A DNA stretch of 40,378 nt from Nocardia carnea NBRC 14403 (GCF_000308515.1 NZ_BAFV01000016.1:1-40378); one strand, 5' to 3'; shown: positions 1-7,949, counted from the first letter of the stretch. Notes: a model not told the origin generated them from the letters alone. A program made the numbers and translations.

Positions 1-345
1 CCGGTGGGCACGCCGGCTGTGTCGGTGGGTGGTCCGCCTGGTACGCCGGTGGGTACGCCGCCGGGTTCGCCGGCTGTGTCGGTGGGTGGTCCGCCTGGTA
101 CGCCGCCGGGTTCGCCGGCGCCGTCGGTGGGTGGTCCGGTGGGTTCGGCTCCGCCGGGTACGCCGCCCGGTTCGCCGCCGGCTGCGTCGGTGGGTGGTCC
201 GCCGGGTTCGCCCCCCGGTACGCCGCCCGGTTCGCCGGCCGCGTCGGTGGGTGGTCCGGTGGGTGTGACTTCGCCGGGTACGCCGCCGGGGACGGTTGCG
301 CCGCCGGGGACGCCGATTGCACCGGGCGCGCCCGCGGCGACATCG
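1..345 (+). repeat. Coding Pro/Gly/Ser tandem repeats
   Basis: Degenerate in-frame repeats of roughly 50-60 bases encode the cycle SVGGPPGTPPGSPA with variants. SVGGP recurs at least five times in the first 265 bases. The repeats are G+T/C-rich and cause long spurious open frames on both strands. They resemble, but do not obey, a collagen Gly-x-y period. Confidence 0.75.
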
Positions 346-2640
346 ATGGGTGGCACTGTTGGGGGGAGTGCTGCGGGCAGTGCTGGTAACGGCGCTGCCG
401 GCGGTGGGAACGCCGCCAGCGGTGGCTTCGGGGGTTCGGCGGCGACTTCGCCGCCCGGTACACCGGTAGGGACTCCGCCGACTGCATCTGTGGGGTCGCC
501 GCCAGGCGGTGCCTCGAGCGGTGGCGCTCCCGGCGGTAGCAGTGCCGCCGGTGCCGGCGCACCGGGTGCTGGTGGTGGAACCGGAACCAATGTGGGCCGC
601 GCCGAAACCTCTGGCGGCGCTCCTGAAATCGTGAGTCCGCGGCCGGTGCGCCCCTGGGAGAGGATGCCGCAAGCTCAGTGGTTCACAGCGAGCGAGGGAA
701 CGGCCGGTTTCCGGGGTGATCCCGCGGCTGCCCCGCCGCCTCGTTCGGTGTCTCCGTTGTCGGATCCCGGTGTGCCGGCTACTCCGCGTTCGGTGTCGCC
801 GTTGTCGGCGGAGGGTGGTTCGCGGTCGCCGTCGCCGGGTGTTGTGGAGCCTGGTGGGCCGCCGCCGTCGCCGTCCTCTTCGGGGGGCTCTGTGGGGCCG
901 TCGCGTTCGGGGTTGCCGGTGTCGCGTTCGGTGTCTCCGTTGTCGGATCCTGGGGCGCCGTTCACTCCGCATCCGGTGTCGCCGTTGTCGGCCGAGGGGG
1001 GTCTTGCGGCTACTCCGCCGTCGCCTTCGGTGTCTCCCTTGTCGGATCCCGGTGTGCCGGCTACTCCGCGTTCGGTGTCGCCGTTGTCGGCGGAGGGAGG
1101 TGTGCGGTCGCCGTCACCGCGTCCGGAGGATGTGGCGTTGCCGCCATCGCGGCCGGCCAGCCCCGATGGTGCGGATTCGGCTTCATCGGTCCGGGACAGT
1201 GACGGCCGTTCGTCGACCGGCCGGGATCCGGACGCTGCACCACCGCGCCGGCTGTTGCGGCCGGATCGGGACCAGCAGATCGCACATCAACGGTGGCTGG
1301 ACGAGCAGGTACAACAGTTGCGGCAGCACCGGGACGAAGTCCAGCAGCAGCAGGAATGGCAGGCGCAGCTGGATCTGTTGCGTGCGCTGGACAGCCAGGA
1401 GTCCTCGCCGGGGCAGCGCGAACTACAGCGGCAGGAAACGCAGGCGGACAACCTGCGCGAGCAGATCCAGCAGCAGGAACAGCGGGTCGAGCAACGGCAG
1501 CAGCAGGTGGATCTGCTGGCGGCGCTGGATGGTGGGAATACCCCGGCCGGGGAACGGCCCCGGGTGCAGGAGCAGTTGGCCGAACAGCGGGAACAGCTGA
1601 ACCGGGAGAACGCCGATCTGCGGCGCCTGCAGGCCGAGCAGAATGAGCGGCAAGAGGATATGGACCGGCTGCGGCGGCAGATTGCTCGGGAGCAATGGCT
1701 GGATTCCCAGCTGGCGCTGTTGCGCGATCTCGACCATACGCCCCCTCAGGACCATCACGCGATGCGGATCGAGGCCGGCAGGTTACAGCGCGAGCAGGAC
1801 AGCATACGGCAGGACCAGCTCGACCGGATGCCGCCCGAGCATCAGCAATTCGAGCAGCAGATGCAGCTGGACCGGGAGCAACGCCAGGCGGCCGTCGCCG
1901 ATCTGCGTGACCGGCTGGACCGCTCGCTCCAGGAGCAGTGGGACAGGGTGCCACCGCCCCTGCGGGTACTGGAGGATCGGTCCCAGCCACCGCAGATGTG
2001 GCAGGTACTGGGGCTGGAACAGAACTCGGTGGCGCATTATCAGGCGGCCCGCGCCTGGTTCACCGAGAACCGTGATCCGCATTTCATCGGCGAAGGGAAG
2101 GATCTGCGCGGTAAGCCGCGGCCGCAGCGCTGGCCGATGAAGGTGCCGTACCCGATCGACAAGTTCCAGGCCCCCGATATTCAAGGTGATTGGGTCCCCG
2201 ACGGCGCGGTGCCCACTGGGGACTCGCCGGACGGCCGCCCACCGGAGGCCTCGCCCGGCACACCGCCGACGATCCATCCGGACGCCATTGTCGACCCGGA
2301 TGCCGAGATCGGTTCGGATTCGTCGGTCGATGCCGGTGCGGTCGTGGGCGATCGCACGAAGGTGGGGGACGGTGCCACGGTGGGGAAGTCGGTCACCGTG
2401 GGTGTCGGTGTGGTGATCGATGACGGTGCGGTGATCGGCGAGGGGGTCGAGATCCACACCGGCGCAAAGGTCGGCGAGGGTGCTGTGGTGGGGAAGGGGG
2501 CTGTCATCCACGAAGGCGCGATCATCGAGCCGGGGGCGGTGGTGCCGGACGGTGCGATCGTGGGCCCCGGGGAGATATTCGAAAATACGGCGGACGAGCC
2601 GGGTGACTCTGATGTCGATAAACCGTTCACATTGACATGA
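1..2640 (+). CDS. Large Pro/Gly/Ser-rich protein with Gln-rich coiled coil and C-terminal hexapeptide beta-helix (5' end missing)
   Basis: The frame is open from the first base, so the N-terminus lies outside the window; 879 residues are visible, numbered here from the first codon. Residues 1-210 are Pro/Gly/Ser/Ala repeats of the type PPGTPPGSPAxSVGG. Residues about 248-370 carry three Ser-Pro repeats around RSVSPLSDPG. Residues about 420-660 are Gln/Arg/Glu/Leu-rich with heptad character (QQQEQRVEQRQQQ, QLALLRDLD), a likely coiled coil. Residues 758-859 are 17 unbroken hexapeptides of the [IV]-G-x-G-A-x type, the signature of a left-handed beta-helix. A polar 20-residue tail ends the protein. 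No enzyme domain was recognised. The stop is 31 bases before the WXG100-like gene, so co-transcription with the T7SS-like block is likely. Export by T7SS is inference; the function is unknown. Confidence 0.8.
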   Translation, partial: PVGTPAVSVGGPPGTPVGTPPGSPAVSVGGPPGTPPGSPAPSVGGPVGSAPPGTPPGSPPAASVGGPPGSPPGTPPGSPAASVGGPVGVTSPGTPPGTVAPPGTPIAPGAPAATSMGGTVGGSAAGSAGNGAAGGGNAASGGFGGSAATSPPGTPVGTPPTASVGSPPGGASSGGAPGGSSAAGAGAPGAGGGTGTNVGRAETSGGAPEIVSPRPVRPWERMPQAQWFTASEGTAGFRGDPAAAPPPRSVSPLSDPGVPATPRSVSPLSAEGGSRSPSPGVVEPGGPPPSPSSSGGSVGPSRSGLPVSRSVSPLSDPGAPFTPHPVSPLSAEGGLAATPPSPSVSPLSDPGVPATPRSVSPLSAEGGVRSPSPRPEDVALPPSRPASPDGADSASSVRDSDGRSSTGRDPDAAPPRRLLRPDRDQQIAHQRWLDEQVQQLRQHRDEVQQQQEWQAQLDLLRALDSQESSPGQRELQRQETQADNLREQIQQQEQRVEQRQQQVDLLAALDGGNTPAGERPRVQEQLAEQREQLNRENADLRRLQAEQNERQEDMDRLRRQIAREQWLDSQLALLRDLDHTPPQDHHAMRIEAGRLQREQDSIRQDQLDRMPPEHQQFEQQMQLDREQRQAAVADLRDRLDRSLQEQWDRVPPPLRVLEDRSQPPQMWQVLGLEQNSVAHYQAARAWFTENRDPHFIGEGKDLRGKPRPQRWPMKVPYPIDKFQAPDIQGDWVPDGAVPTGDSPDGRPPEASPGTPPTIHPDAIVDPDAEIGSDSSVDAGAVVGDRTKVGDGATVGKSVTVGVGVVIDDGAVIGEGVEIHTGAKVGEGAVVGKGAVIHEGAIIEPGAVVPDGAIVGPGEIFENTADEPGDSDVDKPFTLT
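742..1101 (+). repeat. Three-copy Ser-Pro repeat (VSPLSDPG...VSPLSAEGG)
   Basis: A 26-residue unit reading roughly (R/P)SVSPLSDPG-x-P-x-TP-(R/H)-x-VSPLSAEGG starts at 742, 925 and 1024. Each unit holds two VSPLS cores. The copies at 742 and 1024 are almost identical at protein level. The spacing between copies is unequal because variable Pro/Ser linkers separate them. Confidence 0.8.
2272..2577 (+). repeat. 17 tandem hexapeptide repeats encoding a left-handed beta-helix
   Basis: The frame reads IHPDAI, VDPDAE, IGSDSS, VDAGAV, VGDRTK, VGDGAT and so on to VGPGEI, 17 units with Ile or Val at every sixth position and no interruption. Three hexapeptides make one coil, so this predicts about 5.7 coils. 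The pattern is that of bacterial hexapeptide transferases and gamma-carbonic anhydrases, but no partner catalytic domain is visible. Confidence 0.85.
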
Positions 2641-2671
2641 CCCGGCGGTGCCCGGGAGTGAGGAGATGATC

Positions 2672-2992
2672 ATGGCCGACCGTATCGAGGTGGATCCGGA
2701 CAAACTGGATATCGCCGCGGATTCGACCGAGGCTTTGGGCGAGAGCATCCTGAGCATCGGTGAACGGCTCCGCAACGACCTGGCCGGGCTGGAAGACGAA
2801 TCGACGAGTCAGCCGTGGGGCGACGACTCGATGGGTTCGAAGTTCATCAACGGCGACAACGAAAACGGTTACGGCAGTTCGAAGCCGAACTTGCTGGACG
2901 GGGTGGACGCGATCGGTGGCACTTTCACCTCGTTCGCGGTGGGCCAGCGCGACGCTGCCAACCAGTTGCGCACGATGGACGGCCAGATCTGA
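2672..2992 (+). CDS. WXG100-like T7SS-associated small protein
   Basis: The product is 106 residues, the size of a WXG100 (ESAT-6-like) protein. Two mainly helical halves flank a central turn containing PWGDDSMG (W49-G50) followed by a Phe and a Tyr, a pattern I associate with actinobacterial WXG100-related proteins (PWGDDxxGxxF...Y). There is no signal peptide and no Cys. The start is ATG 2672, because AGGAG at 2661-2665 lies 6 bases upstream; ATG 2666 is too close to that site. A clear C-terminal YxxxD/E secretion signal is not seen, so it may depend on a partner for export. It sits between the beta-helix protein and the YbaB-like gene on the same strand. Family assignment is by motif and size only. 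Confidence 0.75.
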   Translation: MADRIEVDPDKLDIAADSTEALGESILSIGERLRNDLAGLEDESTSQPWGDDSMGSKFINGDNENGYGSSKPNLLDGVDAIGGTFTSFAVGQRDAANQLRTMDGQI

Positions 2993-3124
2993 GCTCGGGC
3001 CGGGTGGCGGGCAGTACACCGAATTTGCATGCGCGCCATCCGGAATTCAACATCTTGCGCTGTAATCCCCGGGGTGTGGTCTTTGTGGAGTCCACTCCCG
3101 GACCGGAAGGACTGAGGTAGCACC

Positions 3125-3604
3125 GTGGTGAACGACCGTCTGCAAGAAGATATGGCGACGATGCTGTCCGGCTTGAGCCATCAGATGCGCAGTATCGCGG
3201 AAGTGCAGAAGAAACGTTCCCTGCTCACTGCCACGGTTCTCGCCGAGGAGAAGCGGATCGAGGTGACGGTGAATGCCGATGGTCTGCTCATCGACACCAA
3301 GTTCGCCGATGACATTCTCGACCTGACCATGGACGAGATCGCGGCGGCGCTCACCAGGGCTGTCCAGGAGGCGGCGGCCGAGGTGCAGAAGAAGGCTCGC
3401 GCGTTGATGGATCCACTGCTCGAGCACAGGGAGTCGCTGCCCAAACTCTCCGAGATGGTCGACGGGGCACCCGATATGAGCGATGTGATTCCGCAGCCAC
3501 CGGCGGCGCCGACCATGTCGCCGGATTCCCCCGATTGGCCGGGTAGCAAACCCGACGATCCCGATGACGAGTTGCCGCGGTCGCTGGTAGCGGACCGCGA
3601 CTGA
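3125..3604 (+). CDS. YbaB/EbfC-family protein, EspL-like
   Basis: The product is 159 residues. Residues about 1-100 fit the YbaB/EbfC fold: an N-terminal helix, then strands in LLTATVLAEEKRIEVTVNADGLL, then LTMDEIAAALTRAVQEAAAEVQKKA. Some family members bind DNA as dimers, and the ESX-1 protein EspL has the same fold. In this context an EspL-like accessory role in type VII secretion is more likely than nucleoid binding, but that is inference. The C-terminal 45 residues are acidic and Pro-rich (QPPAAP, PDDPDDE). Start GTG 3125 is chosen because GAGG at 3114-3117 is 7 bases upstream; GTG 3128 is possible. The 132-base gap before it contains an 11-bp palindrome at 3085-3095. Confidence 0.8.
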   Translation: MVNDRLQEDMATMLSGLSHQMRSIAEVQKKRSLLTATVLAEEKRIEVTVNADGLLIDTKFADDILDLTMDEIAAALTRAVQEAAAEVQKKARALMDPLLEHRESLPKLSEMVDGAPDMSDVIPQPPAAPTMSPDSPDWPGSKPDDPDDELPRSLVADRD

Positions 3605-3690
3605 TAACTGCGGCGCCACAGCGGGTTTCGGTCCTCGTAGGGCCGGTCTGCCGCTTCGCTGCCGTGCGCGATAGACGAAGGTGAACGCAG

Positions 3691-6288
3691 ATGCCTCTCG
3701 AACCAGGAACTATCACGGACCTGACGGGTGCGGTGAGCGACGGCAGGCTGGAGTTCGATCCGGCCGACGCCTTGAAATCCGCCAACGCCGCGCGTGACCT
3801 GTACAACGATCTGATCGGCAAGGCGGACGCCGTGGTGACGGCGGGCCTGAACGATCTGGCCGTGTTCGGAACGCTCAATTCCGGTCGGGAGCTGGCAGAG
3901 GTCTTCAACGACAAGGCCGACCGGTTACAGATGGCGATCAACGAACACGCGAAGATCGCCCGTCAGTTGAGTGATCTCTTCGTGGCCGCCGGCAAGGCCT
4001 TCGACGACGCCGAGGACGCATCGTCGGAATCGTTCAAAGGCCTCAACAACTTCGAGTTCAAGGAGAACCCGGGAAAGTACTCCCCGTCCGGGGACGGGGA
4101 CAAGATCGATGTGAACGAACCGATGGACCACTGGGTTCATGCAGGTCACAACAGTAAGGATCCGGACAAGCACGACGTTCCCTCCTTCATCAACGACTAC
4201 CAGAACATCGATAATGGATCCGTCGTAACGGTCGAGAACAAGGATTCGGTGACCTTTCAGGAACTGTACGATCTCGGGCAGGCCATCGAACCCCAGCCGG
4301 TGATGGACGCGGCGACTACGTGGTACCACTTCGGCAAGGATCTCGATGCGACCCTGTCGAAGTTCGTCGACCAGATCGTGGTCTTGAACCGGTCCTGGGT
4401 CGGCCCGGCCGCCCAGAAGGCGGCCGATGCGATCACCGCCTACCAGGACAATATGGACCCGCTGTTCACTACGGTCAGCCAGATCAGCAAGCTGCTGAAG
4501 TTCACGGCGGAATGGCTGAACCATACGAAGAAATGGATGCCGCCGAATACCGATCGGCACGTCGGTTGTAACGATCGGCTCGACGACTACCGCGACGCGT
4601 TCGACAAGACGTACATCACCGGAATGAAGGCCACCGCAGAGAACATGCCGCTGCTGGACGGTCCGCTCACCAAGGACGAGGGACACGGCAAGGGCGGCGA
4701 CGGCAGCGGTGACGGTAGCGGAGGCGGAAGTGGAAGTGGTGACGGTGGTGGAAGCGGTAGCGGCAGTGGAAGTGGAAGCGGCAGTGGAAGTGGAAGCGGC
4801 AGTGGAAGTGGAAGCGGCAGTGGAAGCGGCAGTGGAAGTGGAAGCGGCAGTGGAAGCGGTAGCGGTGACGGAAGCGGTAGTGGTAGTGGCTCCGGCACCT
4901 ACGACGAAGGCTACGAGGATGGGTACGACGACGGTATAGCGGACGCCAAGGAGAAACTGGAGAATTCGGGCGCGGGCGCGGGTTCGGGCGACGGATACGG
5001 TGGCGGTTCGTTCGGTGGCACCGCGGGCGGCGGCGGCCCCACCGGTGCTGGGCGGGGCGCAGGCGGTTCGCCGGGTGGTGGTGGATCCAACCAGGGCTCG
5101 GGTGGCGGACCCAGCCCGATTCCGGTACCGCCACTCACCGACGGCACCGGTGGCGGCGGTGGCAGTCCGTCCAAGAGTTCTGTCCCCGGCGGCGGCAGCG
5201 GCGGCGGTTCGTCGAAACCCTCGCAGCAGGCCGGCGGTTCCGGTGGTGGCTCCGGTCAGCAAATGCCGGAGATCCCGGAGATCCCGTCGGTGGAGGATTT
5301 CCTGGGCAACGAGGGGTCGTCGGAGTTCGGCAACAAGAACGTCCCAGGGCTGCAGCCGGGAGAAAGCAACTACGGTCCGGGTTCGAGCCACAGTGGCGGT
5401 GGCGGCAGCCCCAAGATGCCGAAGTCTCCCACCGCGGCCGATGTCCTGAGCAAGCTCACCGGTATTCCGGCCGATCAGCTGCCGGACGCGCTGAAGGACC
5501 GAAAGATCACGGCCTCGGACGGTTCCGGGAAGCCCAGCCTGGCGGATGCGCTGTCGGAGATCACCGGTATCCCGCTGGACGAGATGCCGGAGGAGCTGAA
5601 GGATATCCCGCTCTCGTCGCTGTACGACGAGAATTCGCCCTTCGGCTCCGCCGATACCCTGTTCGGTGAGGACGAGGGCGGCGAGCTGGTCGGTGATCGT
5701 GGTTCCGATGATGGTGCGGGGCCTGGATCCAGTTCCGGAAGTAGCGGAGCGGGGGGCAGTAGCCAGGACCCGCTGGGGATTCTGTCCAATCTGCTCACCC
5801 AGGGCATCCAGGCGTTCACACAGCTCGGTAGCGGGCTTCCCGGGATGGACGAGCTCGCGCGGATGCTGGATCCCAGCCAACTGCAGCAGCATGTGCAGGA
5901 CATGCTGAACCCGGCGCAGGAGAAGCTCGGTGAACTGGCGAACGCACTCGGTGGCGGTGGCGCCGGTGCGGGTGGTGGTCCTGGTGGTGCCGGTATTCCG
6001 GACGAGCCCACCGCGCCCTACCCGCAGCAGGGGTCGGCGCTGTTCCCCCGTGCCGCATTGGCGCCGGACGGCGAGCAGATTGCCGGGTACGGATCTGGCC
6101 CGGGCGGGTCACCGCACCACCCGGGCGGGCCGATGGGAGGTGCGCCCATGGGGGGTGCCCCCGGCGCGGGCGCCGGAAACGGCGGTCCCGGCAACGAGCA
6201 CAAACCGGCGAAGTTCCTGCAAGGCCGGGAGAACCTGGATGATGTCTTCGATGTCCCCGATCGGGTGAAGCCGGTGATCGAACCGTGA
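3691..6288 (+). CDS. Very large WxG-domain T7SS-substrate-like protein with Gly-Ser linker
   Basis: The product is 865 residues. Residues 1-115 are helical with FGTLNSGRELAEVF and a long helix after it, resembling N-terminal domains of actinobacterial ESX-associated proteins. Residues about 200-300 form a second helical region with a canonical WVG turn at W236 (RSWVGPAAQKAADAI). Residues 333-402 are almost pure Gly-Ser. Residues 404-426 carry YDEGYEDGYDDG. Residues about 430-570 are Gly/Pro/Ser-rich. Two copies of an L-T-G-I-P motif lie near residues 580-645, and a C-terminal helical segment near 685-760 is followed by another Gly/Pro tail. No catalytic domain was recognised. GAAGG 9 bases before ATG 3691 supports the start. 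The stop overlaps the first EspG-like gene by four bases. It is probably the secreted or surface product that the EspG-like proteins serve. Confidence 0.75.
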   Translation: MPLEPGTITDLTGAVSDGRLEFDPADALKSANAARDLYNDLIGKADAVVTAGLNDLAVFGTLNSGRELAEVFNDKADRLQMAINEHAKIARQLSDLFVAAGKAFDDAEDASSESFKGLNNFEFKENPGKYSPSGDGDKIDVNEPMDHWVHAGHNSKDPDKHDVPSFINDYQNIDNGSVVTVENKDSVTFQELYDLGQAIEPQPVMDAATTWYHFGKDLDATLSKFVDQIVVLNRSWVGPAAQKAADAITAYQDNMDPLFTTVSQISKLLKFTAEWLNHTKKWMPPNTDRHVGCNDRLDDYRDAFDKTYITGMKATAENMPLLDGPLTKDEGHGKGGDGSGDGSGGGSGSGDGGGSGSGSGSGSGSGSGSGSGSGSGSGSGSGSGSGSGSGSGDGSGSGSGSGTYDEGYEDGYDDGIADAKEKLENSGAGAGSGDGYGGGSFGGTAGGGGPTGAGRGAGGSPGGGGSNQGSGGGPSPIPVPPLTDGTGGGGGSPSKSSVPGGGSGGGSSKPSQQAGGSGGGSGQQMPEIPEIPSVEDFLGNEGSSEFGNKNVPGLQPGESNYGPGSSHSGGGGSPKMPKSPTAADVLSKLTGIPADQLPDALKDRKITASDGSGKPSLADALSEITGIPLDEMPEELKDIPLSSLYDENSPFGSADTLFGEDEGGELVGDRGSDDGAGPGSSSGSSGAGGSSQDPLGILSNLLTQGIQAFTQLGSGLPGMDELARMLDPSQLQQHVQDMLNPAQEKLGELANALGGGGAGAGGGPGGAGIPDEPTAPYPQQGSALFPRAALAPDGEQIAGYGSGPGGSPHHPGGPMGGAPMGGAPGAGAGNGGPGNEHKPAKFLQGRENLDDVFDVPDRVKPVIEP
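4759..4862 (+). repeat. In-frame Gly-Ser minisatellite (18- and 12-base units)
   Basis: Units of GGCAGTGGAAGTGGAAGC, with shorter GGCAGTGGAAGC versions, repeat head to tail and encode Gly-Ser dipeptides. All unit lengths are multiples of three, so gain or loss of units by slippage would alter linker length without a frameshift. Confidence 0.9.
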
Positions 6289-7079
6289 CCTGGGTTCTCA
6301 CCGACCTGGAATTCAAGGTGCTGTGCGAGGAGCACGGTCTGCCCACGGTTCCGCATCCGTTCGACTTCACCAGCCGAATCCGGCTGGAGAACGATTACCT
6401 GATGGCGAAGGCGGTGGCCCGAGGCCGGCTGGCACACGATTTCGATGCCGATATCGACGAATTCGGACGGACACTGAGCAGGCCGGACGTCTATGTTGTC
6501 GCGCAATCGTGGACCGACAGCGATTTCGACGACCCCGCCGATCGAACCAAGGTGCTGGTGTTGCGCCGCGGAAGGCGCGGCTACATGATCTACCAGCAAC
6601 CGGGGGAGACCAAGGAGCACAGTGCGGGTTTCGAGGTCGCGAACTGCTATCCCGACGGTTTGGGCGAAGCGGCACTCGTCCGGATGCCCCGGGTGGAATC
6701 CGGGCGGCAGCAGGATATTCCGGTGCCGCTCGCAGGTCCCGACGTGGAGTCCGGGTATGTACCGGGCGGTTCCCTGGTGTCCGACAACGACGAACTCGAG
6801 AACAACGATTCCTACCGTGCCGCGGAGTTCTTCGGTACCGCGGCGGCCCGTAGCGGGTATGTGCGAGTGCATCAGGGGCGATCGAAATTCGGTCCGCGGG
6901 GCAGGATCGATATGGGTATGCTCTGGCGTGATCTGCCTGGCGACGGCCGCTATGTGATCCCGATGAACCATCCGGCGCCGACAGCGACCGGCATGGGCAC
7001 CGAGGAACTGACCGGGTGGATCGACGAACAGGTTTCACTGGTGATGTCCCGGCTGGAATGGAACCAGGAGAACGAGTGA
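6285..7079 (+). CDS. EspG-family T7SS chaperone-like protein, copy 1
   Basis: The product is 264 residues, within the usual EspG range. It opens with WVLTDLEFKVLCEE, followed by PHPFDFTSR, and carries the C-terminal WRDLPGDGRY at residues 214-223, all typical of the EspG family. EspG proteins bind PE/PPE-type substrates in the cytosol and keep them soluble for the ESX translocon. GTG 6285 overlaps the TGA of the preceding gene (GTGA), indicating translational coupling to the large WxG protein, its likely client. No signal peptide or membrane segment is present. No typical PE or PPE gene is visible in the window, so the client is inferred. Confidence 0.85.
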   Translation: MTWVLTDLEFKVLCEEHGLPTVPHPFDFTSRIRLENDYLMAKAVARGRLAHDFDADIDEFGRTLSRPDVYVVAQSWTDSDFDDPADRTKVLVLRRGRRGYMIYQQPGETKEHSAGFEVANCYPDGLGEAALVRMPRVESGRQQDIPVPLAGPDVESGYVPGGSLVSDNDELENNDSYRAAEFFGTAAARSGYVRVHQGRSKFGPRGRIDMGMLWRDLPGDGRYVIPMNHPAPTATGMGTEELTGWIDEQVSLVMSRLEWNQENE

Positions 7080-7843
7080 CGGCCGGTCCGCCTTGCCCGG
7101 GCTCCGGCAGCGTTGTGCCGATGCGGCTCCGCTGGAAGTTCACCGACCTGGAATTCAAGGTGCTCTGCGACGAGTACCGCCGCGGCCGCCTGCCCAAACC
7201 GTTCACCTTCACCAGCCGGATCCGTTCGGCCGTCGAGTATTCCGCCGAGTACGAGCGGGTGCGCCGGTCGCTGCTGGGTTCCGCGGATGCGGCCTTCGCG
7301 GCGATGGCCGGGGCATTGTCGCGGCCGGACGTGATCGTGGTGGCGCGGGGCTGGGACGAGCGTAATCCGCAGGATGCGCAATCGTGTACCTACGTGCACG
7401 CGGTGCGGCAGGATTCGCGATGTTATGTGCTCCGGCAGCAGATGGGTGAAACCACTGATCACAGTGTGGGTTTCGATATCGCCGAATGCTCCGCCCCGCA
7501 GCTGTCGGAGATCGTTGTGGGGTATTTGCCCGCGATGGGCGCGGGGGCCCGGCCGCAGTTCACAGTGGATTCCCATATCGGGGCGCCACCTGCCGCGAGC
7601 TTCTTCGGTACCGCCGCGACCGGAACCGGCTACCTGCGGATATTGCAGAGTCGATTGCACTTCCAGGTGCCCGGGGTTCTCCAGACCTCGGCGGTATGGC
7701 GTGACCTACCGGGTGACGGCCGGTACCTGATCCGCTCGGACGGTAGCCGCTCGACCGTCACGGGAATGGACCGGCAGCAGCTGTCCGGGTGGCTCGACGG
7801 CTGGATCGATCGGATCGTCGACCGGCTGGAAACCGGCGAATGA
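7076..7843 (+). CDS. EspG-family T7SS chaperone-like protein, copy 2
   Basis: The product is 255 residues and a clear paralogue of the preceding gene. Shared blocks are FTDLEFKVLC, PFxFTSRIR, LSRPDV, a GET-x-x-HS-x-GF segment, EFFGTAA/SFFGTAA and WRDLPGDGRY (residues 208-217 here). GTG 7076 gives a second GTGA overlap and has AGGAG at 7066-7070, five bases upstream. GTG 7115 or ATG 7121 would align better with the first residues of copy 1, so the first 13-15 residues are uncertain. A tandem duplication followed by divergence is the simplest explanation; the two may serve different substrates or act together. Confidence 0.83.
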   Translation: MTAGPPCPGSGSVVPMRLRWKFTDLEFKVLCDEYRRGRLPKPFTFTSRIRSAVEYSAEYERVRRSLLGSADAAFAAMAGALSRPDVIVVARGWDERNPQDAQSCTYVHAVRQDSRCYVLRQQMGETTDHSVGFDIAECSAPQLSEIVVGYLPAMGAGARPQFTVDSHIGAPPAASFFGTAATGTGYLRILQSRLHFQVPGVLQTSAVWRDLPGDGRYLIRSDGSRSTVTGMDRQQLSGWLDGWIDRIVDRLETGE

Positions 7844-7949
7844 CCGAGCATGCCCGGGCCGCGCGCGGGGTGGCCCGTCCCGACCGGTCGTGGCCCCCGA
7901 ACGGTATCGTCACCGATATTCGTAACCGTTTCGACGAAGAGGATGTGCT

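Noticed and set aside
1..345. Collagen-like domain
   Set aside because: The Gly-x-y register is broken by SVGGP segments; it is better called a Pro/Gly/Ser repeat.
4759..4862. CRISPR-like or satellite repeat
   Set aside because: Units are contiguous without spacers and encode Gly-Ser in the frame of a long gene.
3925..5892. 655-codon minus-strand open frame across the large WxG gene
   Set aside because: It is the mirror of a Gly/Ser-rich GC-biased gene; its product is Thr/Ala/Arg low complexity with no domain, and the plus strand has clear WxG and EspG-coupled structure.
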